Assembly: GCF_021531815.1 (NCBI RefSeq)
Contig: NZ_JADYUM010000006.1
Span: 1 to 64,000 of the forward strand
Origin: Pseudoflavonifractor phocaeensis
GTDB lineage: Bacteria; Bacillota; Clostridia; Oscillospirales; Oscillospiraceae
Direction of reading: 5' to 3'
DNA length: 64,000 nucleotides
Under the pieces are notes generated by a model. It ran no database searches. It worked only from the letters and a program-made list of their open reading frames with translations, and was not told where the DNA came from. The translations under genes were made by a program, and so were the position numbers. Positions 16,122-24,988 of this stretch are shown here, one piece after another; within the stretch, counting starts at the first letter, position 1; each line of letters starts with the position of its first letter.

Positions 16122-17072
16122 CTACAGCACCAAATCAGGCGGGGCCAGCTCCAGCCTCGTCCAGTAGCCCCGGCTGTCCATCCCCGCCACGGTCCGCACC
16201 GCCCGGTACAAGCCGCAGCGGTCCCAATTGCTCCGCTGGATCCGCACCAGATCGCCCGGCCATGCGCCGAAGGGCTGGGCCACCGTCACCTCCAGCCGTT
16301 CCAGCTCCGCCGCCGAGCGGTCCAGCTGGAACTGCCCGGAGTAGCGCATGGCCTTATAGTTGCTCCGCCCCGGCATAGTAAGGACCCGCCGTGCCCGGCC
16401 GCCGTCGGCCAGAAAGGTCTTGTTCTCCACCTTCTGGACCGCGCCGCTGAACCGGTCCCGGACCAGCACCTGGGACAACACGCCGTACCGCTTATCCCGG
16501 CAGCACAGCCTGGTCACCGCCACGCCGTCCCCCACCAGCCGTTCCTGGGTGTCCGGCCAGCCGGTCAGCACCAGGCGGCCCAGGCGGTCAAACCGGGGCG
16601 TCACGCCCCCGTAGTACCGGGCGAAGTCATAGACCACCGACCATTCGCTGCTCCCGGTGGCCACAGAGAACCGGGATACCGCCGGGAGGTTGGCCCCCGG
16701 AGCCACTTGGATGCCGTACGGGGTCACATGGTCCCGCAGAATGTCCGCCTGGGTGGCGGTGCCGTAATCCTGGCCCAGGGCCTCGTTGTCCAGCAGCAGG
16801 GCTGCCATGCCCCGGCCCGACACCTCCAGCGCGCTCCCCGACTCCGACTGGGTCACCTGGCACTCATCCACCACGCCGGTAAACACCCGTTCTCCCTGCC
16901 ACTGCGCGGTAAACCCCACCCAGCGGGCGGGGTCCGTCCCGCTCCCCGCCTCCCAGGGACAGCGGAGCCAAAAGCTGTCACAGGGCACGCCGGAGGTATA
17001 CTCCATCTGCCATGCGGTGAGCACGGGCAATATCCACGTCTCACCTTTGGCGTCGGTCACATAGCCTCTCAC
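16122..17072 (-). CDS. Late control D-like tail hub protein (XkdQ type)
   Basis: The 316-residue protein occupies the XkdQ slot and has the late-control-D-like plan: an N-terminal domain with C-P-W-E-A-G and W-Q-G-E-R-V-F-T-G-V-V-D-E, a central H-V-T-P-Y-G-I region and C-terminal beta domain. These proteins form the trimeric hub through which the tail tube passes. The start is a GTG whose GTGA overlaps the LysM gene stop, with GAGGTGAGGG upstream. Confidence 0.78.
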   Translation of the reverse strand: MRGYVTDAKGETWILPVLTAWQMEYTSGVPCDSFWLRCPWEAGSGTDPARWVGFTAQWQGERVFTGVVDECQVTQSESGSALEVSGRGMAALLLDNEALGQDYGTATQADILRDHVTPYGIQVAPGANLPAVSRFSVATGSSEWSVVYDFARYYGGVTPRFDRLGRLVLTGWPDTQERLVGDGVAVTRLCCRDKRYGVLSQVLVRDRFSGAVQKVENKTFLADGGRARRVLTMPGRSNYKAMRYSGQFQLDRSAAELERLEVTVAQPFGAWPGDLVRIQRSNWDRCGLYRAVRTVAGMDSRGYWTRLELAPPDLVL

Positions 17073-17641
17073 CGCACCCTCACCTCGTCTCCCACCCAGA
17101 TCAGATTGGGATTCTTGATCTGGGGATTCAGGGCGATTAATTCCGACAGGGAGATGCCGTAGGTCTTGGCGATGGCCCACAGGGTGTCTCCCTTCACCAC
17201 CCGGTGGTACGCCGCGCCCGCGGAGGCGGAGACAGCCGCGGCGCTCGAATCCTCCTGTCCAGTGACTTTGGCGGCCATCCCGGTGTACCAGCTGTCATCC
17301 TCCCAGAAGGCGAAGGAGTACCGCACATAGTCGGGCCTAGGCTCCTGCTCCAGCCGCAGGGAGACAAAATAAGCGTTGGACGCCTGCCACAGGGGGTGGA
17401 CCAGCAGGCCCGGCCCGCCGTTGTAAAAGACATTGGCCAGCTTGCCAAACTGCGCGTAGGCGTCCTCCCCCACAAATTCCCCCTCTCCCTCCATGGTCCG
17501 GTGGGTCCGTCCCAGGTCCTGGAGGTGGAACAGGCCGAAGGGGGTCTTGTGCACCGCCATCTTCCGCTCGTAGTCGATGGAGTAAACCTTTGGATTGTGG
17601 GGCCAGGTATAGTTTTTATAGCGCATGGGCGAAAGTGTCAT
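17069..17641 (-). CDS. LysM tail protein (XkdP type)
   Basis: The 190-residue protein has an N-terminal tail domain (residues 1-120, rich in aromatic residues), an Ala/Ser linker and a C-terminal LysM domain of about 45 residues beginning Y-H-R-V-V-K-G-D-T-L-W. It corresponds to PBSX XkdP. LysM domains bind peptidoglycan or chitin-like glycans, and in phages of this class the protein lines the tube-baseplate junction. AGGAGGG lies 8 bases before the ATG. Confidence 0.88.
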   Translation of the reverse strand: MTLSPMRYKNYTWPHNPKVYSIDYERKMAVHKTPFGLFHLQDLGRTHRTMEGEGEFVGEDAYAQFGKLANVFYNGGPGLLVHPLWQASNAYFVSLRLEQEPRPDYVRYSFAFWEDDSWYTGMAAKVTGQEDSSAAAVSASAGAAYHRVVKGDTLWAIAKTYGISLSELIALNPQIKNPNLIWVGDEVRVR

Positions 17642-17686
17642 GCCCCGATCCCTCCTAAAGAATTGTAATGCCGGGGGCCGTCCCCG

Positions 17687-18199
17687 CTAATAGAGAAAGA
17701 AACCGCCGTCGTAGCGGCGGCTGTCCCGCCGGAACACCCGGTCCAGCCCCTCCGCCTGGAGGACCTCGTCGGTCCAAGCGGTACTTCCTGCTTCGCCGGA
17801 CCCTCTCCGCGTCTCTCCTGCGTCCGGCAGCAATTCCCCCCAGGGGACTGTCCCCCGCTGGGCTCCGCCCAGGTTCCGGTCAAAGTTGCTCCGGCCGCTT
17901 TCCGCTTCCTCCCCGTTCTCCCAGAGCGCCGGGGGCTCCTCCTCCCGGAGCTGTCCCCATCCCTCCAGCGCCCGGTCCAGGGCTTCCAGCTCCTCCAGCA
18001 GAGGCATGGAGAGGTATTCCTCCTCCTGGCCGCTTTGTTCCGGAGGCTCTGCTTCCTCCGGAGCGGCGGATGGTCCGGTTTCCTCCCCGCGGGGCCCGTC
18101 CGCCGCGTCTTCCTTCCGGCTGAATTGCTCCAGCTGCCGCACCGCCTCCCAGAGGGCGTCCTCGTCCTCCCCTTCCCGGGGTTCCAGATAGTCGGTCAC
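17687..18199 (-). CDS. Short acidic protein in the tape-measure position, unknown
   Basis: The 170-residue protein is strongly acidic, with Glu/Asp-rich, Pro-containing low-complexity sequence in its first two thirds and a basic-aromatic end, R-R-D-S-R-R-Y-D-G-G-F-F-L-Y. It lies between the tail chaperone and the LysM gene, where PBSX-like phages carry a tape measure of 1000 residues or more. It has no long coiled coil or membrane segment. Its GTG overlaps the chaperone stop. I cannot assign a function; it may be a tail-length or plug protein that replaced the tape measure. Confidence 0.55.
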   Translation of the reverse strand: MTDYLEPREGEDEDALWEAVRQLEQFSRKEDAADGPRGEETGPSAAPEEAEPPEQSGQEEEYLSMPLLEELEALDRALEGWGQLREEEPPALWENGEEAESGRSNFDRNLGGAQRGTVPWGELLPDAGETRRGSGEAGSTAWTDEVLQAEGLDRVFRRDSRRYDGGFFLY

Positions 18200-18833
18200 C
18201 GCCCGCCGCCTCCCTTCAATTCCTCAAACCGGCCAAGGTCAAAGGCCGGGTTGGCTGCGCCTTCCCCCCACCGGGGGGCGGGGCGGCCGCAGGCGGGGCA
18301 GCGGGCCTCCTCCGCCCGGCTCCGGCACTCAGGGCACAGCCGGTCCAGTTCCTCCTCCCGGTCCAGGATCATCTGGACCAGGCACCAGAGGTAGTCCCGC
18401 TCTTTCATGTCCTGGGTCCGTTTCTCCGTGGGCAGGGCCTGAAAGGCCTTCAGCACCCGCCACCGCAGCCGTCCGCCCCGGTCGGAGCGGAGTTTTTTTT
18501 TACGTTCTCCAGTTCCTCCCGGTCCAGGGTCAAGCCGGGGTCCGCCTCCTTCCGGAAGGCGGACCACCGGGCCGCCAGCGCGCCGATCTCCTCCACGGTC
18601 AAGCCGGCCAATACCGCCTCCCCGCTGTCGAAGACCGGGCTGTGGTCCCCGGTCCGCTCCAGCGCCCGGGCCAGCAGGCAGGCGTTGGAGCAGAGGGCCC
18701 GCTCCCGGTCTGACCGGGCCAGCTCCCCCGCCTCCCGCCGGGCCTGGAGGACCTCCAGGGCGGACAGCAGGCGCAGGTCCATGCCGTTGTCCAGGGTGAT
18801 CCGGTCACGCTGGGCCAAAATGGACAGGGTCAC
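18196..18833 (-). CDS. Tail assembly chaperone with programmed -1 frameshift (XkdN type)
   Basis: The first frame (18833-18450, 127 residues) is the XkdN-like chaperone. At a run of nine A (18501-18493, minus strand) the zero frame reads GTA AAA AAA AAC, which contains the slippery heptamer A-AAA-AAC. A -1 slip enters a second frame that runs to 18196 and gives a fusion of about 212 residues. The extension contains a zinc ribbon, C-P-E-C and C-P-A-C about 10 residues apart. Tail chaperones of lambda, PBSX and many others use this device to make short and long forms. The start is a GTG with GAGGTG upstream. Confidence 0.8.
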
Positions 18834-18836
18834 GGC

Positions 18837-19226
18837 TTACACCTCCGTCTCAATGCGCCGGGAGGCCACCAGGGTGACCTTCTCCAGCACCATGCTGCCC
18901 AGGGTGGCGTTCTCCTGGATGGAGCTCCACTGGCAGTCGGAGTAGATGATCTTCCGGTCCGGCTTGCAGATGACCAGGGAGAAGCCGGACAGGCTGTAAA
19001 AGTCGATGCCGTCCCGGATGGCCTCGTCGGTGGCGTACAGCCGGGTCAGCTCCACCACATGCTTGGCCTGGCCCGGAATGGTGGCCACCGGCTCCTGTTC
19101 CCCGAAGGCCTCCACGGCGGTGCTGCTCTTGGTGGCCTTGGCGGTGTAGCTCTGGACCACCGCCACCCGGGTACCGTCCACCTCCAGATAGATGTCGCTG
19201 CTGGTGGGAAATCCCGCGATACTCAT
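18837..19226 (-). CDS. Tail tube protein (XkdM type)
   Basis: The 129-residue protein is a contractile-tail tube subunit, with D-I-Y-L-E-V-D-G near the N-terminus and E-K-V-T-L-V-A-S-R at the C-terminus. It lies between sheath and chaperone genes, as in PBSX. Hexamers stack to form the inner tube. The ribosome site is GGGAGG with 7-base spacing. Confidence 0.85.
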   Translation of the reverse strand: MSIAGFPTSSDIYLEVDGTRVAVVQSYTAKATKSSTAVEAFGEQEPVATIPGQAKHVVELTRLYATDEAIRDGIDFYSLSGFSLVICKPDRKIIYSDCQWSSIQENATLGSMVLEKVTLVASRRIETEV

Positions 19227-19244
19227 GCTCTAACCTCCCTCGCT

Positions 19245-20303
19245 TCAAACGGTAATATGGGCCGTGAGCCAGATCTGATTCAGCCCATGGGCCACGGTGA
19301 AGGAGAAGTCCACCAGACACCGGGTGGGGTCTTCGGCGTCCGCCGTCACCGCCACATTCTCATAGCCGGTGATAATCTCCCGGGCCAGCTTGTTCTCCAG
19401 CTCCAGCACCACCTGGGCCCGGATGGCCCCCCGGCTCTGCTCCGTGTTCTTGGCCCGGCGGAACTTGGCCCGCAGGGCGGTGCGCAGGCTGGGGATCACG
19501 TCGTCCACAATGCGGATGGTGGACAGGTCCCGCCAGGTGCTGTCCGCCGCCTCCCCGGTGGTGGTGCGGGTAGTGATCCCCCGGACCACCGTGATCGCGC
19601 CCCCCACCTGCTCCACGGGGGTAACGCCCCCCAGAATCAGCCGGTCCAGGTCATTGTCCTCATAGCGCAGGGCCAAGCCGTGGAGGCCCAGCAGCTCCGC
19701 GCCGCCCATGGGGACGGCGGGGTCACCCTCCCCCGCGATGGCCCCGGCCAATGCCGCCGCCACCGACACGCCGGAGAGGCCGGCTCCCTGGCTGTCCACG
19801 GCCCCGGGGGCCGTCAGTACCACCCGCTCATGGTTCAGTTCCTTGGCCCGGGCGATCAGGTCGTCCACCGATTCGTCCTTGGCCCCGGCCACCACGGCGA
19901 TGCGCTCCCGCCGGGCCTGGGACGCCTGGACGGCGCTGTCCCGCAGCTTCTTCTGGACCGCCGTGTCCGTGCTATCGCAGATGAGGACGGAGATGTCCTC
20001 TGTCATGTTCAGCGCGTCAAAGGCCGCCTGATAGCCGCTCTCGTCCGCCGCCGCCACCGCGGCCACGGCGGAGGCGCCGTTTTTCAGAGCCAGACGGATC
20101 AGCTCCGCCATGTCCTGCCCCCCGGCGGAGCCGAAGGTAGCCACCGCCTTGTCATAGCTGGTGATGATATGGACCGTTCCCGCCTGGGCCACCGTATTGA
20201 TCGCCGCCAGGCCCACGGTCTTTCCGCCGCCGCTGCCGCTCACCACCGAGGACGCGTCATAGGCGGAGTAGACCCCCGGACGCTGATGTACCGTGATATT
20301 CAT
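19245..20303 (-). CDS. Tail sheath protein (XkdK type)
   Basis: The 352-residue protein starts M-N-I-T-V-H-Q-R-P-G-V-Y-S and has the sheath family's central Rossmann-like region and a C-terminal domain ending F-S-F-T-V-A-H-G-L-N-Q-I. It forms the contractile outer tail layer, so the particle would be myovirus-like. The ATG at 20303 overlaps the previous stop (ATGA) and has GAGGTGG 9 bases upstream; the ATG at 20312 has no space for a ribosome site. Confidence 0.92.
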   Translation of the reverse strand: MNITVHQRPGVYSAYDASSVVSGSGGGKTVGLAAINTVAQAGTVHIITSYDKAVATFGSAGGQDMAELIRLALKNGASAVAAVAAADESGYQAAFDALNMTEDISVLICDSTDTAVQKKLRDSAVQASQARRERIAVVAGAKDESVDDLIARAKELNHERVVLTAPGAVDSQGAGLSGVSVAAALAGAIAGEGDPAVPMGGAELLGLHGLALRYEDNDLDRLILGGVTPVEQVGGAITVVRGITTRTTTGEAADSTWRDLSTIRIVDDVIPSLRTALRAKFRRAKNTEQSRGAIRAQVVLELENKLAREIITGYENVAVTADAEDPTRCLVDFSFTVAHGLNQIWLTAHITV

Positions 20304-20803
20304 GTTTTCCATCCACCTCGCAGTTCAAAATCCAAAAAGAGCCCGCCCGACTGGGGCGTGCTGTACAGCCAGGCCTGACACACCGCCTGGGCCGTCCGTT
20401 TCAGCAGACTTGCCTGACTGTCGTGCTTCGTCTCCCCGCAGGAGAACTCCAGCACCTCCAGCCCCTGGGGTCCGTCTCCGGCGAGGGCGGCGGCCAGGGT
20501 GTCGAAGGCCGCCTGGAGCTCCGCCCCGTCCCCCCGGGCGGGGGCGTACAGGTCCAGGCCGAAGGTGAGCCTGACCTTCCGACCATACAGCTCCTCCCAC
20601 AGTCCGGTGGTTTCGTTGTACCGCTCCCCCAGGTAATTCTGAAAGCCGGCGGGCCCGGCCTCACATGCCCGCAGGGAGACCACCGCCACCGGGGCCTCCA
20701 GCACCTGCCGCTGTCCCTGGGGCCAGGCCGTCACGGCCCGCACCCCCCGCTCCGTCAAATAGCCGGCCATCCGCTCCCGGATGTTCTCCAATCCAGTGCT
20801 CAT
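20300..20803 (-). CDS. Tail completion/terminator-like protein, XkdI-J position
   Basis: The 167-residue protein lies between the head-closure gene and the sheath, where PBSX-like phages encode the tail terminator. It has an N-terminal R-E-R-M-A-G-Y-L-T-E-R-G helix and an L-T-F-G-L-D-L-Y-A-P strand near residue 90. The start overlaps the previous stop (ATGA) and has GGAGGAACT upstream. The function rests on position. Confidence 0.6.
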   Translation of the reverse strand: MSTGLENIRERMAGYLTERGVRAVTAWPQGQRQVLEAPVAVVSLRACEAGPAGFQNYLGERYNETTGLWEELYGRKVRLTFGLDLYAPARGDGAELQAAFDTLAAALAGDGPQGLEVLEFSCGETKHDSQASLLKRTAQAVCQAWLYSTPQSGGLFLDFELRGGWKT

Positions 20804-21123
20804 AGTTCCTCCTTGTCCCGGGGACGGAGCAGGGCCCACCAGTGGCTGTCTCCCACCTGGTGGGCCGACTGGACGTCATAGTCCCGTTTCCCCCACGTCA
20901 CCCGGCTCTCCCCGGCAGTCAGCGGCTGGTCGCCGGGACCCAGATAGAGCATCCGGTCCTCCCGGCGCAGGCCCAGGGGGGAGGGCACCTCCTGTCCCCG
21001 GCTCCGGTCCAGCACCGGCTGGAGGAAGGCCCGCAGGGGCACCTCCTCCTGGCCGGCTCTGGGGCGCACCAGGACCTGCTGTCCGTAGCGGTTCAAAATG
21101 CTCCGCCACTCCCGGTCCATCAT
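20800..21123 (-). CDS. Head-closure/stopper-like protein
   Basis: The 107-residue protein begins M-M-D-R-E-W-R-S-I-L-N-R-Y-G-Q and is beta-rich with G-P-G-D-Q-P-L in the middle. It overlaps both neighbours by 4 bases, and its place (after the first connector, before the tail terminator) suggests a stopper that seals the head-tail interface. Assigned from synteny. Confidence 0.55.
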   Translation of the reverse strand: MMDREWRSILNRYGQQVLVRPRAGQEEVPLRAFLQPVLDRSRGQEVPSPLGLRREDRMLYLGPGDQPLTAGESRVTWGKRDYDVQSAHQVGDSHWWALLRPRDKEEL

Positions 21124-21467
21124 CCCGCCACCCCCCGGAAAGCAAAGCCCGTCTCCCCCAGCCAGGGGGCCATCAGCCGCTCCGCCTGGGCGGTGCGGGA
21201 CTCGCTTTTGTCTGCCCCGGTGCGGATGGACACATCGCCCGCGGTAAAGGAGGTCACCCGTCCGTTCCCCGCCACGCCTTCCAGACCGTCCATGACCACC
21301 ATGGCGGCGGCCAGGAGGAAGGCGTCGCCGCAGTCCTCCGGCGTGACTCCCGCTCTCAGCCGCCCCTCCATGGCGGACACCACCGCCCGGACCAGGGGGA
21401 GCAGCAGCTCCTCCCGGTCCCCATCGGCCCCCATGGCTTTACACAGGGCTACGATTTCTTCCGTCAT
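21120..21467 (-). CDS. Head-tail connector (gp6-like/XkdH position)
   Basis: The 115-residue, mostly helical protein follows the capsid gene by one base and fits a gp6-like adaptor. The ATG at 21467 has GGAGG at a 6-base spacing inside the capsid gene end. The longer frame would overlap the capsid gene and has no ribosome site. Confidence 0.6.
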   Translation of the reverse strand: MTEEIVALCKAMGADGDREELLLPLVRAVVSAMEGRLRAGVTPEDCGDAFLLAAAMVVMDGLEGVAGNGRVTSFTAGDVSIRTGADKSESRTAQAERLMAPWLGETGFAFRGVAG

Positions 21468-21468
21468 C

Positions 21469-22476
21469 TCAAACCTCCAGCACGCGGGAAGCGTCCTGGA
21501 ACACCTTGGCAAAGCCGCTGACAGTGGTGATGGCGGCCCGCTCCAGCTGGCGGTCGATGAGCTTGTCGTACTCCACCATCACGTCGCTGCCCTGGACCAT
21601 CTCCAGGGCGAACCGCTTGTCCAAGCCGATGGCGGTGCCGGCGGGCAGGACAGAGGTGCGCAGCAGGGTGGCGCCCAGGGGGGTGGTCAGCTTGCCGGTG
21701 CCCTGGAAATTCAGGCCGGTCATGGGATTCTGGAACTCGGACAGCTTGAGCATCTTGACCATCACGTCGCCGGACACCAGCAGGGCGTTCATCTGGTAGG
21801 GGTCGAACTTGGCCCAGAAGTCCACCAGGTCGTCGTAGGTCAGGGTGCCCTTGGAAGCCACCTGGTCCACGGCGGCGGCGTTGTTGTTGCCGTCGCCGTT
21901 CATCAGCACATCCACCGCGTCCTCCAGGTTGGCCCGGGCGATGTGGGCGCCGATCTGGCGCAGGGTGACGGAGAACAGGTCCAGCTTCTGATAGCGCACC
22001 GCCTCATAGCTGGCCACCAGCATACGGCCCCGCTTGCGCAGCTTGACCAGATTGGACTGGACCTGGATCGTGGTGGCGGGAATGGCCGTCCCCTCCTCAA
22101 CATGGCGCAGCTCATGGGCTTCCCCATTCTCGGCGGTGATGGAACGGTAATCCATACCCTCGAACTTGGTGACGGCGGCGGTGATATGAGGCAGGATGTC
22201 CTCCTCCATGCCCTGGCGGACAGCCCGGGCGATGTACTCGGGGAACAGGACGGCGGAATCGGCGGTGCGGAAGAACTTTTCCACCACGTCGCTGCCCGCG
22301 CCTTTCACCTTGATGTCAAAGCGCTTGAGCTGGCGCTGGAAGGCGTCCAGCCCCTCCAGGCTGGTGCCTTTGTACTGCTCGCTGGGGTCCAGGCGCTCCA
22401 GCACCTGGGTAAAGGTGCTGCCCGCCTCCTGGTACATGCCCTTGTCCAGTTTCAGATTGTCATAAGAAAAAGCCAT
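21469..22476 (-). CDS. Major capsid protein (XkdG-like, HK97 fold)
   Basis: The 335-residue protein is the expected major head subunit: an N-terminal arm with Q-E-A-G-S-T-F-T-Q-V, an E-loop region near residues 100-125 and the conserved ending V-S-G-F-A-K-V-F-Q-D-A-S. HK97-fold capsid proteins of this group build the icosahedral head. It carries GAGAGGAG 11 bases before the ATG and follows the decoration gene. Confidence 0.87.
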   Translation of the reverse strand: MAFSYDNLKLDKGMYQEAGSTFTQVLERLDPSEQYKGTSLEGLDAFQRQLKRFDIKVKGAGSDVVEKFFRTADSAVLFPEYIARAVRQGMEEDILPHITAAVTKFEGMDYRSITAENGEAHELRHVEEGTAIPATTIQVQSNLVKLRKRGRMLVASYEAVRYQKLDLFSVTLRQIGAHIARANLEDAVDVLMNGDGNNNAAAVDQVASKGTLTYDDLVDFWAKFDPYQMNALLVSGDVMVKMLKLSEFQNPMTGLNFQGTGKLTTPLGATLLRTSVLPAGTAIGLDKRFALEMVQGSDVMVEYDKLIDRQLERAAITTVSGFAKVFQDASRVLEV

Positions 22477-22497
22477 TGTTCCACGCTCCTCTCAAAA

Positions 22498-22836
22498 TTA
22501 CAGACACACCACGGCGCTGCCGCTGCCGGCGCTGACTACCAGGACAGTGACGCCGCCGCTGGCGGCCGCCTTTACGCCGCCCTGGCCGTCGGCCGCCAGG
22601 GTGGTCCATCCCAGGGCCAGGTCGCCGGTGCAGCTGACGGTGACAAAGCCCTTCACCTGGACGGCGGCAGCGCTCTTCCGGGGCTCCAGGGCCACGCCGC
22701 AGAAAGCGTCCCCCGCGGCGCAGGGGCCAACGGTGCCGTTGCCCGTCACCTTGACCACCTGGCCGCCCTCCACGCCCTCGTCCGCGGCGAAGGTGGCCGT
22801 CACGGCCCCAATGTCTTCAAAGGAAATTTTGCTCAT
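22498..22836 (-). CDS. Capsid decoration-like protein
   Basis: The 112-residue, Gly/Ala/Val-rich all-beta protein lies just before the major capsid gene. Such proteins stabilise HK97-like heads as trimers on the surface. I start at the ATG at 22836, with GGGAGG upstream; a TTG two codons earlier is possible. Confidence 0.6.
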   Translation of the reverse strand: MSKISFEDIGAVTATFAADEGVEGGQVVKVTGNGTVGPCAAGDAFCGVALEPRKSAAAVQVKGFVTVSCTGDLALGWTTLAADGQGGVKAAASGGVTVLVVSAGSGSAVVCL

Positions 22837-22866
22837 CCTCAATGTTCCTCCCTTGTTTATTTGGTA

Positions 22867-22886
22867 GGGCGGGTATTTCTCCCGCC
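22867..22886 (-). other. Hairpin between protease and decoration genes
   Basis: A 6-7 bp GC stem (22867-22873 with 22881-22886) with a 7-base loop and no T-tract. It lies in the 50-base gap upstream of the highly expressed head genes and could protect or attenuate the mRNA. Confidence 0.4.
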
Positions 22887-22893
22887 GCTATCC

Positions 22894-23829
22894 TCAAATC
22901 AAAAACGCCCGGTCCTTCTCGCTGTCCAGGGTTGCTTTCTCCCCGTACTCCAGCTGGGGTTTCAGGGGATAGCGCTCCTCCGCCCGGCCGCCGTAGGCCC
23001 GCTTCATGGCCAGCAGTTCCTCCCGGGACAGCTTGTCCGTCATGCCCGTCAGCGTTTCGCAGTCCAGGCCCATCCCGGCCAGCAGTCCCAGGCGCACCAC
23101 TTCCTGCCTCAGCTCAGTCAGATAGGTCCGGCCCAGCCGGGCCTCCTCCTCCAATTTCTCCAGTTCCCGGGCGCAGCCGGGATGCTCCGCGGCCAGGGTC
23201 TTCAGATCGGCGTACACCCGGCCCGCACCCTTAACCACTCCGGCGGCAGGCTGGGCGGGCACCGCCACGAAGGAGAACTCATAGGCGTCATCGGCCCCCT
23301 CCAGGCTGGCGTAGCACAGCTGCCCGTCGTAGCGCTCTCCCTTTTTGTGGCCGCACGCGGCCCGGTTCAGGTCCGCCCCGCAGATGGAACACACCGCGCG
23401 CTCCACCGCGCAGCCCACGCTGACCTCCTTCTTGATGCCCCCCTCGATCTCTGCGATCAGGTCCTTTGTGCTGTCGGTACGCACCATATAGGCGTACCCC
23501 TTCAGCCAGCAGTAGCCGTCCCCCGCCCGGGTGAGCTTCTCCGGCTCCTGAATCACCTCGGCCTTGTAGATGCGGGCGGCCTGACCCCGGGCGGACCACT
23601 GGTGGTCAAAGATGCCGCTCTTGCCCACAAACAGAGGGGCCAGCTCCTCCAGGGTCCGGGGGGCGAACCGCTCCAAGTCCCGGTCCACCTCGTTGTCGCA
23701 CAGCCGCACTGAGAAGGTGTACACCTCCTCCGCTTTCAGTTCCTTCCGGGATAGGGCGTTGATGAGGACCAGGTCCTCCCCGGTCACCGCCGTGCCCTGT
23801 CCTCCCTGGGATTCCTTTACGATCTTCAT
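22894..23829 (-). CDS. Prohead protease/scaffold-like protein (XkdF type)
   Basis: The 311-residue protein has an N-terminal protease-like half (D-N-E-V-D-R-D-L-E-R-F near 45-56; F-D-H-Q-W near 74) and a charged, coiled-coil C-terminal half that would act as scaffold. A Cys-x-x-Cys...Cys-Gly-His cluster (C-S-I-C near 146) may bind zinc. It overlaps the portal gene by 4 bases. XkdF-type proteins are processed during head maturation. The catalytic residues cannot be fixed from sequence alone. Confidence 0.75.
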   Translation of the reverse strand: MKIVKESQGGQGTAVTGEDLVLINALSRKELKAEEVYTFSVRLCDNEVDRDLERFAPRTLEELAPLFVGKSGIFDHQWSARGQAARIYKAEVIQEPEKLTRAGDGYCWLKGYAYMVRTDSTKDLIAEIEGGIKKEVSVGCAVERAVCSICGADLNRAACGHKKGERYDGQLCYASLEGADDAYEFSFVAVPAQPAAGVVKGAGRVYADLKTLAAEHPGCARELEKLEEEARLGRTYLTELRQEVVRLGLLAGMGLDCETLTGMTDKLSREELLAMKRAYGGRAEERYPLKPQLEYGEKATLDSEKDRAFLI

Positions 23830-24965
23830 GTGTTCTCCTCCTTCATGCTCTCCGCCTGGGCGCGGTACAGATCGGCCTTGGCCTCCTCCACGATGTCCTG
23901 CAGGTTGATGTCCTCCCAGACGATCTCCACCCGGTCATCATAGCCGCGGAGCCGCAGCCACAGCTCGGCCACCCGGCACAGCACCGGTTCCACGCTGCGG
24001 CGGATGGCGGTGATCTCGCTGGTGAGCAGGTCGGCCTGCTGGGTGCTCATCCGCTCGGTGGAGGACCAGGACAGGCCCAGCATGAAGGGCGGAATGCCCG
24101 TCCGAGCCACCAGCTGCTCCAAAATCTGCCGCACCGGCACCTGGCTGTCCAGCACCTGGCTGTCGGCGCCGATGACCTTGATGTCCACGTCGCCCACCGC
24201 CACAAAGTCCCGTACCGAGCCCTCCCGGCCCGCCTGCATGGCGGAGGACCACTCCTGGGCGATCTGGCGGCACCGCTCCTGGGCAAAGCCCCCCTCGCCC
24301 TCCTCAGGCCGGCACACCACGGCAAAGCGCAGGTTGCCCGCCCGCTCCCAGTTCTGTCCCGTGGTCTGGAAGATCTTCAGCAGGATGCCCGCCAGAAAGG
24401 GCATGGACCGCAGCAGGGACACCCCACAGGGGGCGTCTCCCGTGGGCTGGAAGGGGGTGAACAGCAGCAGGTCCTGAAAGGGCAGTTCCTCCGGCGCTCC
24501 CACCTTCCGTTGGCACAGGCGGAAGTCCATGGGGTTGTCTCCCGTCTTCACTTCCACCTGCTCCGGGTCAGCGCACAGCAGGGCGGCGATATCCCGTCCG
24601 CCGGGTGCCAATACGATCTCTCCCAGGCCGTGGCCGCAGGTGAACATAGCGTCCAGATACCGGTCCAGAAAGGACTGCACCCCCCGCTGGCCCCAGCCTG
24701 TGTCCACCGTCTTCCAAAACCGCTCCAGCCCCGGCTGGGCCCGGCCGTCCCTGCACCGGACGGACATGCCGCCGCACAGGCGTACCAGCTTCCAGATGGC
24801 GGCGTCCACAATGGGCACGCCCTCCCGGATGGCCCGGTACAGGCTCAGTTCTCCCGGCCGCAGGGGCGTGTACCGCTCCAGCGCGCCGAAGGGGTGGCTG
24901 CCGCCCTGGCGCACCTGCACCACCGGAGCGGGCGGCTCCTTCCGTTTCCGTTCCCACCATTTCAC
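23826..24965 (-). CDS. Portal protein (XkdE-like)
   Basis: The 379-residue protein fits the PBSX-type portal family: a hydrophobic clip domain and a C-terminal region with W-S-S-T-E-R-M-S-T-Q-Q-A-D near residues 311-323. The dodecameric portal is the DNA gate in the head. It starts at a GTG with GGGGGAG upstream. A 117-base gap with palindromes separates it from the terminase gene. Confidence 0.82.
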   Translation of the reverse strand: MKWWERKRKEPPAPVVQVRQGGSHPFGALERYTPLRPGELSLYRAIREGVPIVDAAIWKLVRLCGGMSVRCRDGRAQPGLERFWKTVDTGWGQRGVQSFLDRYLDAMFTCGHGLGEIVLAPGGRDIAALLCADPEQVEVKTGDNPMDFRLCQRKVGAPEELPFQDLLLFTPFQPTGDAPCGVSLLRSMPFLAGILLKIFQTTGQNWERAGNLRFAVVCRPEEGEGGFAQERCRQIAQEWSSAMQAGREGSVRDFVAVGDVDIKVIGADSQVLDSQVPVRQILEQLVARTGIPPFMLGLSWSSTERMSTQQADLLTSEITAIRRSVEPVLCRVAELWLRLRGYDDRVEIVWEDINLQDIVEEAKADLYRAQAESMKEENT

Positions 24966-24988
24966 TTTACTGACTCCCCCTTTTTGTA

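Noticed and set aside
19059-20378. A 439-codon plus-strand frame opposite the sheath gene
   Set aside because: Same shadow effect; the minus-strand sheath protein is clearly real.
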